Origin: Areca catechu
Lineage: Eukaryota > Streptophyta > Magnoliopsida > Arecales > Arecaceae
Direction: 5' to 3'
NCBI GenBank assembly: GCA_021397845.1
Contig: CM038038.1
Coordinates: forward strand, 61,002,748-61,066,747
DNA length: 64,000 nt
Part shown: piece by piece, positions 57,204 through 64,000 of the stretch
Layout of the letters: each line of letters begins with the position of its first letter
Position numbering within the stretch: the first letter of the stretch is position 1
Made by a program: the position numbers and the translations under genes
The notes under the pieces: generated by a model
Seen by the model: the letters and a program-made list of their open reading frames with translations, nothing else
The model's database searches: none
Told to the model about the DNA's origin: nothing

Positions 57204-57584
57204 TAGAGGATTAGGGTTTTTTCTTTTTCCTCTTGGCTCCACATTTTCCCTCCTGTCTAGATCTCCCTGTGTAAGACTTCTCAAACCTTGGTCAGCCACC
57301 GAGGTCCATCAACGCCCTGCACCCGAGCCCCTCTCCTGCTGCCATTGTCCGTGAAGCATGCCTCCACCGACATCGATCTAGAAGTTCAAGCCCGAACCCC
57401 TCCTCCACCTCCATCGCGTGAAACCTCCCATCCTCTATCGATCGACGCCCTGTTCTTGCTCACCACCAGCAGCTGATGCCCCAAATCCCTCTCGCCTGAT
57501 CGGAGCACCACAGCCGCTCTCTCCCGCCGGACTCATCCCTGCAGCCAATCGACGCCGCCCACCGTTATCCATCTCCAATCAAGC
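57204..57584 (+). other. E interior, upstream of the kinase fragment
   Basis: GC-rich from about 57290, with Pro/Ser/Arg-rich short frames and no recognised domain. It may be 5' flanking sequence carried with the captured gene. Confidence 0.4.
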
Positions 57585-57926
57585 CTAGATCTCGTCGTCA
57601 AGCACCTTTCGCACGATGCCTTTCACGGCCTTTGCAAGTTCCATGCTGAGATGGAGACCCTTGGCTGCATCCACCACCCCTGCCTCGCCAGCATCCTCTG
57701 CTACTGCATCTTCGGCACAGACTGCCTTCTCATGTACGAGTTCCATGAGCGCGATTCCCTTAACCATTGGCTCCATGAGTCCGACTAGGTCTCCTTCCCG
57801 CTCCAATGGCCAATCCGTCTCGATATCGTCCATGGGGTCATCGCCGACCTCGCCTTCCTCCACGACGGATGCTAGCCATGGATCATCCACCAGGCCATCA
57901 TGTCCAGCAACATCCTTCTCGCACCG
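57585..57926 (+). pseudogene. Captured receptor-like protein kinase fragment
   Basis: About 114 codons match the N-lobe to catalytic loop of a plant receptor-like kinase. The sequence runs from a beta-3 Lys (57600-57602; VVKHLSHDAFHG), through AEMETLGCIHHP (alpha-C), LLMYEFHERDSLNHWLHE (hinge) and LDIVHGVIADLAFLH, to IIHQAIMSSNILL, the catalytic loop. The loop's normal HRD-x-K residues are replaced (HQA-x-M). Stops TAG at 57786 and TAG at 57873 end any product. No introns are seen. It is a gene piece picked up by a retrotransposon, not a resident kinase gene. Confidence 0.85.
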
Positions 57927-58352
57927 CCCGAACCCGAGCACACTGCCTCCCCGGCTCCACCTCCTCCCACCCATCCGAACCCCCGTGCCACCGCCTTCCT
58001 TACCTCACCATTGCCGGTGAAGGTGTGCCAGTTTCTACTACTGGAGGACCTCCCCTGTTCCAACTTTCGGTCAATGGGCAAGAAGGAAATCTAGTGCACG
58101 AACATGAATGCAAATGCCTCACTATTGCCGACTTCAGCACATGGTTTCTGGAGTAGCACGCTTTCTAGAGTAGCACGGCTCTTAGTGCTGCATAATCTTC
58201 AAAGCTGCACTAATCTCAAAGTAGCCAATAAAAAAATTAGTGAAAAAGAATCAAAGAAAAAAATAAAAGAAAGAAAGGTGAAAAAAAATTATGAAACTAG
58301 CATCTTTGCTTTGATTTGCTTAGTTTTGGTTCCATCAACCCCATTGAGCCTG
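57927..58352 (+). other. E interior, downstream of the kinase fragment
   Basis: A Pro-rich stretch (57927-58030) is followed by AT-rich sequence without a domain. Near 58150-58215 a phrase with 'gtagcac' is repeated, and AATCTCAAAGTAG resembles G at 22300. The last 40 bases (TTCCATCAACCCC on) start the chromovirus-type 3' end. Confidence 0.4.
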
Positions 58353-58388
58353 ACTCGACGGAGTCGAGTTCTCCCCACTCCAGGGGAA
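58353..58388 (+). promoter_or_regulatory. E hairpin and polypurine tract
   Basis: ACTCGACGGAGTCGAGT is a perfect 7-bp stem with a 3-base loop. CCAGGGGAA follows, up to the 3' LTR at 58389. It is kept here although no chromodomain gene remains. Confidence 0.7.
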
Positions 58389-59004
58389 TGATGGGGACCA
58401 AAAATCTATTTTATTTTATTTTATTTGAGTCCATTAGTCCTGTAATAAAGTGAGACAACTGAGTCCAGTTGAGTCCACTTAGTCAGGTCCAATTATTATC
58501 AATCAAGTGAGTCCGATCGAGTCCATTCATGTTAAGGTCCAAGAGGAGAGTAAGCAAACCTGGAGATTCACTAGGCCCCTCAACCAGAGCTAGACTTCAT
58601 GCACCTGGGCCCTTTCATGCTGCCAAGCCCACTAGAGAGAGCTCCAGTCCAAGACGAAGGCCCGCTGTTGACCAGGTCCACCAGGGTTTCTTGGCTCACA
58701 TGTCAGGGCTTCTTAGCCCTCAAGTGATGTACCCTGGGGTGAATCTGTAAATACCCCATCCCCTCTTATATTTTTTTAATGAATGATGAATGAATATGAT
58801 TTCTTTAGTTTTGTGTGAACTTTTCAGGATTTCTTTGTGATCCCTAGGGCATCTGTGTGAGCCCTTTGCTGTGTGCTTGTCCTTCGGAGAATCTGCATGA
58901 ACCCCAGTTATCCTTCACCCTCTCTTTCTTCTCCCCTGCAAACCCTAATCTTTGGTGACTTCTATGGTCGCCAGCGATCCATCTCCGATCTCTGTCCTGC
59001 ATCA
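58389..59004 (+). repeat. E 3' LTR
   Basis: It is 616 bp, starts TGATGGGGACCAAAAA and ends CCTGCATCA, followed by AATGG. Confidence 0.92.
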
Positions 59005-59242
59005 AATGGTGATACCTAGTGAGCCATTTAAGCCTGATCCCACCTTTGAGAGTGACCCTATCCCAGAATGTCCACCAGCCAAATTACCAGTGAGGAGAGA
59101 AAAGATTGAGCAGATCATGGATGATAAGATCATAACTACTAGAAATAAGAACAACCAAAGATATCTGGTTCATTAGCAAGGGAGACCTGAGTCTGAGGAT
59201 TCTTGGATCACCAGAGAGGATCATCAAAAGTTAAACCCTGAC

Positions 59243-61670
59243 TGAAAGGGATATGCCCTACAAACCAATCTCTGTTGTATCTCCCAAACCATTGTAATTG
59301 ATAATTTTCTAAATAAAGGCATTATTTTTTATCATACGCTGTGTTTATTATATGATGAACCCCATAGATTAGGGCTATGATTTTAGGGTTATGATGAGAT
59401 CATACCAGTGAGACCTAAAATCTTAAAACCTTAATCTAAAGTATTCCTAGTCAAAGGAACCCTGAATAGGGGATCAGGGTTTTTCTGATAAGACTAGCAC
59501 ACCCCGGGTATACTGGAAAGGGTGACTGCTCTCACAGTCACTTGTGTATGACACTAATACTGGGATGTGGGTGCTCATTGGAGAATGAGTTCACTGATAT
59601 GATCCGACTTGAGAACATCTAATGGAGTCTTAGCTACATGTCAATAGAAGGTTCTCATAGTAGGAGTGGTACAAGTAATCTTTTGACCTGAGACTGCCAT
59701 AAGTACCTTATGTACATGAACCCATCCTTTGGTTCAATCCTAATCATGACACTGAGACATGCACAGGATTGATACTGGGAATGGTGAATTGAATATGAAG
59801 GTAATGAGTAGGTCAACAAGGAATCGATCACTCTTAGTAAGAGGAGATTGCATCCAGCTAGTCAACAATCGCATGATGATTCAGGGAATCTTTGATCAAA
59901 GTAAAGATATTAGAGATGGTTTCTAATATCAAGATAATCGAATCATCATTATAAGATTGAGCTAGAAACAAATATAATGTTGGATTTGACATATATCCAT
60001 ATCCATAGTTATATTTTGGGTGCAGGCTGATCGAAAGATTTAATTGTACGGTAACTCTCTACTGAAGGGTAATTTTGGTATTTCACCAGAATTTCCATAT
60101 CTTCCGGGTAGACATGACACGTTGCTAGACGTCAATCTTGTCTTGTGGGTTGATCAAGTTCAAAGATCACATGTTAGGAAGAATCCTAATTGATCGATCC
60201 GGGTAAGCCCGGTTTGACCTAAATCGATTAGAAAGAGTTCTAATCAAATTAGGTCAACTTGTATTCGAACCCACTGCTGGCTAGATGTGGAACCCAATGG
60301 GTCACACACTTAAGAGGATTGATCAAGAATTTAATTTGGAATTAAATTGTCTTTGCAAGATAACACTCTAGCAGGTGTTGCAAGCCCTAGCTTCTATTCG
60401 GATCGGATTCGAATTAGGGTTCCGGATTGGTTCAAATTGGGTTCTAATTGGACCTAATTAGACCCTAATTAAGAAATATGGGAATATGGCTAACCCTATT
60501 GGCTAGCCATGTAGCTTGGCTAGCCTCCCACCCGCCCCCTTTTGCTTTTCACGCCAAACACCAAGAGTCCATGCGCATATGGACTCTTGGCGCGCCTTAA
60601 GGAAGAGTCCATGGCGCATGGACTCTTGGCGCGCCCCAAATAAAATCATCGGAGATTTTATTTGGGCGGCCTCATTCTTAAGTGATTAGCGCTCCTTCTC
60701 CCCCCCCCTTGGATGAAAATCCAACGGCTGATGGGATTTTGAGAAAGAGAGAAAGCGCTAACTCCTCCCGGGCGCGCGAAGTAACATCTCTTCGGAGATG
60801 AAAAGTCGCGACTTTCTTCTTTTTAAAACACCGCGGTTTTTCCTTTAAGAAGAGCCGTGGGATTTAATCTGGAAGGCCGTGAGATGTGTGGATTGGGCGT
60901 GAGAAATAAGAAAGGGGCGTGAGATAAAGTGGAATGGGGTTTACGGAGAGTTGTGTTCTTCTGAGAAAACATCTCTCTGAAATCTATTTAAACAACAGAG
61001 GTCTCGGGTGTTCAGATGATTAATTTTTGAACAACAGAGTTTATTTTATTGTCTTTTCTTTCCAGGAAACTGATTCCTCCTTAGCTTGTTTAGGACAAAG
61101 AGAGTTTCCCTCTTACAGAGTTCTCTTCTCTGTTGAAACTCAAGTCCAAAACAAGAGATAGGAAGAATCTCTTGATCGGTAAAAGAAAGGAACTCCTACT
61201 CTGTTTCTATTTCCTTTACTTTAAGACATTAGTGTCTTAAATCCATCTCCTCCTTTAAGACAAGAGTTTTATTCTTAGGACAAGGTCTTAAGAAAGGGAA
61301 AGGAAGAAGGAAGAAAGGAAGTAAGGAGCCCCTACCCTGAAGTTTTAGAGCCATAGTCCTCTTGAGTTCTAGGATAAGAATTCAAGTGAGGGAACTCTGA
61401 AGAAGCTTGCATCTTGTTCAATCATCTTGTGGATCACCATTGGAGGGTGGACATTTGGACGCCTGGTGAAATCAAAAGAAGCATTCAACACCAAGTTCTG
61501 ATTCTACATCAAAATTGGACTTAGCATTAAAAGGTTAGTGCCCTAATTCTAACAATGTTAGTATGTATGTTTTAATTAGTATATAAGAAGATCTTGGCTA
61601 AGGGATTTCGGTGCAAATTTCATCATTTTGAAATTTACACTTCCGCTGCGGTGCACTTGAAACCCCAACA
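59243..61670 (+). repeat. Copia-R 5' LTR
   Basis: It begins TGAAAGGGATATGCCC and ends GAAACCCCAACA, 2428 bp, long for a copia LTR. The first bases do not mirror the last as in the usual TGTTGG/CCAACA ends, so the left edge could be off by a few bases. A TATA-like CTATTTAAAC lies near 60985. Two hairpins lie at 60561-60627. No coding frame is recognised. Confidence 0.8.
60561..60636. repeat. Two related hairpins in copia-R LTR
   Basis: CCAAGAGTCCAT pairs with ATGGACTCTTGG across 6 bases (60561-60590). AAGAGTCCAT pairs with ATGGACTCTT across 5 bases (60603-60627). Each is followed by GGCGCGCC or its overlap, so the unit is duplicated. Confidence 0.8.
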
Positions 61671-61671
61671 G

Positions 61672-61684
61672 TGGTATCAGAGCC
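61672..61684 (+). promoter_or_regulatory. Copia-R primer binding site
   Basis: TGGTATCAGAGCC, an exact initiator Met tRNA match, one base after the LTR. Confidence 0.93.
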
Positions 61685-62119
61685 ATCCTTATTACAGTTA
61701 AAACATATTATATGCATTTTTGTTGTAGTATCGAAATTAGGGTTTTAAACCCTTGAATGCTGATACGCTTAGCATAATTTAAGGAATGCATATATGATAA
61801 TTAATGTTTTGATGTATGCCACTAATTAGGGTTTTTCACTCAAACCCTAATTATTATAGAGATATGATTAGTTTTGAAGTCATCATACTGAAATAAGGTT
61901 GCCCTGGCATAATGGTGGATCCATTATGTGGTAAATGGTTGTCCTAGTATGATGACACACTTAGCACATATATGTTTATCAGAGTGATATCATTATGATA
62001 TGTTTTTTTTTTTTGTAAGAATGTGCTGGCAATTTTATAAAGCCCTCTTCTTAAAATCATATTAAGTCATAGCATATTTAACTAATAAGCATCACTAGTC
62101 ATGATGAACAATTGATCAT
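61685..62119 (+). other. Copia-R leader, upstream part
   Basis: AT-rich and non-coding. The phrase around 'catcatactg' / 'ttgccctggcataatg' and 'ttgtcctagtatgatg' is repeated (about 61885-61955). Confidence 0.55.
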
Positions 62120-62262
62120 TCGGTGTCTAGAAAGGTGGTTCTGGGAAGGTAAAGAGAATCGTGGTTTTTAATTGGTTCCGTTGACTGACCTGGCCAATTT
62201 TTATTGGTGTCTAGGAAAGCAACGGGGGGACTCCCACATCTCTTCCACTTGCCTGGCCGATT
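62120..62262 (+). ncRNA. Copia-R structured leader, homologous to the gypsy leaders
   Basis: GTGTCTAGAAAGGTGGTTC, then ACCTGGCCAAT-tttt-ATTGGTGTCTAGG, then CACTTGCCTGGCCGA appear in the same order as in A1. The CCAAT/ATTGG stem is at 62194-62207. The region between blocks 1 and 2 resembles B (GTGGTTTTTAATTGG). Confidence 0.6.
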
Positions 62263-62857
62263 TGATTATATTTAAATCTTGACTTATATGCTTAGTGTTA
62301 AAAAAAATTGCTATATGTTGGCCTTCCTTCATGCTGGATCATTACTGTGTTATGAACCACATTAGGTTTGTTGTGTTGTCTGCAAGACCTAATAGGGTGA
62401 TTGACATAATATTGGTCTAGTACAAAATATCCTTACAGTATATTCAGTATAATGCCTTGTTGTGTTATCTACAAGGGCATTATATTTGAATATTGACTGT
62501 ATAGAAATGAAAGGGTCTTGACTTAACTAGAACATTATGGTTTGTTGTGTATTCTGCAAGACTTATAATGTTCTAGAGGCCAAGTTATTTTTGAGAATTA
62601 TATGAGATATAATTGGAAGAGTTTCCTACCTTACAACTTATAAAAGATTTGTTGTGTTGTCTGCAAGATCTTTTATAAATTATAAGGATCTCGATCTCAC
62701 TAAGAAAACCGATCAGGGTTCTTCTCGATTATCATAGTGAGGGCTATGATTTTTGATAAAATAGTGGGAGACATAATTAAATTGAAGACCTAATTTAATT
62801 ATGTAAATCATTTCATGGTTGTTTGCTTATGTATTGTTCTTAATTAAATGTAGATAA
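62263..62857 (+). other. Copia-R leader, downstream part
   Basis: A phrase of the type TTTGTTGTGTTGTCTGCAAG recurs four or five times (near 62370, 62455, 62535, 62650) with flanking inverted words such as 'ataatgttct'. No coding frame is seen. These are dispersed short repeats of unknown role. Confidence 0.6.
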
Positions 62858-64000
62858 ATGGCATCTTCATTATCACTGAGAAGCATCTTAGATACCAACA
62901 AACTGACTGGTCCAAACTATGTGGACTGGTTGAGAAACTTAAAGATTGTACTGAGTTCAGAAAAACTTTCTTATATTCTTGATACCCCTAATCTTAATCC
63001 ACTAGGGGATGATGCCACACAGGAAGATATGGCCACATACAAAATGTGGCAGAATGACTCCCTCACTGTCAAGTGTATCATACTGGCCTCTATGACCAAT
63101 GAGTTACAGAGGCAGCATGAAAGCATGGATACTCAATCCATAATGCTCAATTTAAAGGAGCTTTATGGAGAACAAAGCAGAACTGCTAGATACGAAATAT
63201 CTAAGCAGTTATTCCATGCTAGGATGACAGAGGGTACATCCGTTCAGGATCATGTCCTGAAGGTAATTGACTTAATCACTAGATTAGGTCAATTAGGGTT
63301 TATTATGGATGGGGAGCTGAATCAGGATTTAATCCTGCAATCACTCCCAGAGTCATTTTCTCAGTTTGTCTTGAATTATCACATGAACAAACTGAACACT
63401 TCCTTGCCTGAGCTGTTAAATATGTTAAAAACAGCAGAGAGCCATGTTAAGAAAGAAAAGGCTCCACTTCTTCTTGTTGATAAGACCAATAAGAAGAAAT
63501 CAGGCAAAAAGGGTTTTAGCAGGAGACTAAACCCTAAGGGTGGCATCAATAAGAACAAGAAAGGAAAGAAGGTCTCAAAACAGTCAACCTGTTTCTTTTG
63601 CGGCAAAGCGGGACATTGGAAAAGGAATTGCAAGGCTTACCTTGCAACTGTGAAGCCTGGTGCGGCAGACGCACCAAAAGGTATGTATGAGATACATACT
63701 ATATTGACATTAAATTCGTCTATATCAAATACTTGGGTATTGGATACCGCTTGTGGTTACCATATATGCAAATCTTTGCAGGACCTCCACAAGCTTAAAG
63801 TATTGAAGGAAGGCGACTTCAATCTCTACGGTGCTGGTGGTGATATCATCCAAGCAGAAGCTGTAGGGACCTATATTCTGAAGTTGCCTTCAGGGAAGAT
63901 CTTGGAGCTAGAGAATTGTTACTATATGCCAAAGATTATTAGGAACATTATATCTATTCCTTTGTTATTAAAACAAGGATATGTAATGGATGTAACGAGC
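62858..64000 (+). CDS. Copia-R gag-protease polyprotein, open at the window edge
   Basis: The ATG at 62858 opens 381 codons without a stop. Residues 1-200 are a copia gag domain (DTNKLTGPNYVDWLRNLKIV; YEISKQLFHARMTEGTSVQD; LNQDLILQSLPESFSQF). A Lys-rich stretch leads to an intact CCHC knuckle CFFCGKAGHWKRNC at about residue 247. The protease site is WVLDTACGYHIC (about 290). The family norm is DTG or DSG; here the third residue is Ala, which may weaken it. The end (LENCYYMPKIIRNIISIPLL) is the usual stretch before the GAG-pre-integrase domain. It makes particles and self-cleaves. Confidence 0.9.
   Translation, partial: MASSLSLRSILDTNKLTGPNYVDWLRNLKIVLSSEKLSYILDTPNLNPLGDDATQEDMATYKMWQNDSLTVKCIILASMTNELQRQHESMDTQSIMLNLKELYGEQSRTARYEISKQLFHARMTEGTSVQDHVLKVIDLITRLGQLGFIMDGELNQDLILQSLPESFSQFVLNYHMNKLNTSLPELLNMLKTAESHVKKEKAPLLLVDKTNKKKSGKKGFSRRLNPKGGINKNKKGKKVSKQSTCFFCGKAGHWKRNCKAYLATVKPGAADAPKGMYEIHTILTLNSSISNTWVLDTACGYHICKSLQDLHKLKVLKEGDFNLYGAGGDIIQAEAVGTYILKLPSGKILELENCYYMPKIIRNIISIPLLLKQGYVMDVTS

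Larger units (their letters stand above)
56576..59004 (+). mobile_element. E: small non-autonomous LTR element with captured kinase fragment, TSD AATGG
   Basis: It is 2429 bp with LTRs of 614 and 616 bp. AATGG flanks it at 56571-56575 and 59005-59009. The interior has a primer site, GC-rich sequence with a receptor-like kinase fragment, and the hairpin/polypurine module shared with the chromoviruses. It has no gag or pol. Its LTR resembles that of G, which had a chromodomain, so E is probably a chromovirus derivative. Confidence 0.92.
56503..59242 (+). pseudogene. F: chromovirus chromodomain remnant split by E
   Basis: 56503-56575 encodes TFNISDLVEFNEPMV. 59010-59242 continues in sense with IPSEPFKPDPTFESDPIPEC, REKIEQIMDDKIITTRNK, then RYLVH, a stop, and GRPESEDSWITRED. 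This is the stretch leading into, and including, a chromodomain. E was inserted between them with a 5-bp duplication. The left edge is the D junction, and the right edge (59242) is the start of the copia-R LTR. No LTR of F is visible. Confidence 0.75.
59243..64000 (+). mobile_element. Copia-R: Ty1/copia element, 5' part, running off the window
   Basis: It has a long 5' LTR (59243-61670), a primer site, a 1.2-kb leader with the structured block, and an uninterrupted gag-protease frame. It is inserted in the chromodomain remnant F. The 3' half lies outside the window, so neither pol nor the target duplication can be checked. The intact frame suggests it is the youngest element here. Confidence 0.88.

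Noticed and set aside
57585..57974. Antisense frame over the kinase fragment (57974-57585)
   Set aside because: GC-rich shadow of the sense kinase sequence; no motif.
57616..58020. Long + frame of 134 codons over the kinase fragment
   Set aside because: Ser/Thr/Pro-rich shadow in another frame; the kinase motifs lie in the frame of 57600.

Overview
The window is a block of nested LTR retrotransposons from a plant nuclear genome, almost certainly a flowering plant. The signs are Ty3/gypsy chromoviruses with C-terminal chromodomains, Ty1/copia elements, initiator-Met-tRNA primer sites (TGGTATCAGAGC) and LTRs of 0.6 to 2.4 kb inserted into one another with 5-bp target duplications. I see no intact single-copy host gene, rRNA, tRNA gene or CRISPR array. 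The species cannot be named from the sequence alone. Element names (A1, B, C1 and so on) are local labels.

Layout. 1-1796: unassigned. 1797-14844: a decayed minus-strand Ty1/copia element (copia-L) whose gag is split by chromovirus A1 (5800-12907, TSD TTAAC). 14845-20863: minus-strand C2, with its 3' LTR cut short. 20864-23498: LTR-like debris and minus-strand remnant G. 23499-56502: element D. Its 5' LTR is split by element B (23756-53342, TSD CCGGC). B's 3' LTR is in turn split by C1 (29502-38265, TSD CATTC), A2 (38625-45719, minus, TSD GAAGG) and A3 (45995-53210, TSD AACTA). 56503-59242: chromodomain remnant F, split by the small element E (56576-59004, TSD AATGG). 59243-64000: 5' part of a copia element (copia-R) with an uninterrupted gag-protease frame running off the window. 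The order of events is G, then D, then B, then C1/A2/A3. The four pieces of B's 3' LTR sum to 1402 bp, exactly the length of its 5' LTR.

How the parts relate. Only C1 has a full gag-PR-RT-RH-IN-chromodomain set, now broken by stops and catalytic substitutions. A1, A2, A3 and C2 lack protease, reverse transcriptase and RNase H. Each instead has one long frame that fuses a Gag-like part, an acidic DEYEGEE-type tract and a catalytically dead integrase-core tail. A second region with the integrase C-terminus and chromodomain follows. B has the same order of parts but is frameshifted.

Autonomous and non-autonomous chromoviruses share two non-coding modules: a 5' leader with small hairpins, and a hairpin next to the 3' polypurine tract. 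The leader is also recognisable in copia-R, which belongs to another superfamily. Element E keeps the 3' module but carries a captured fragment of a receptor-like protein kinase. The best candidate for something undescribed is this set: a mobilisable non-autonomous lineage with a conserved Gag/pseudo-integrase protein and conserved cis signals.
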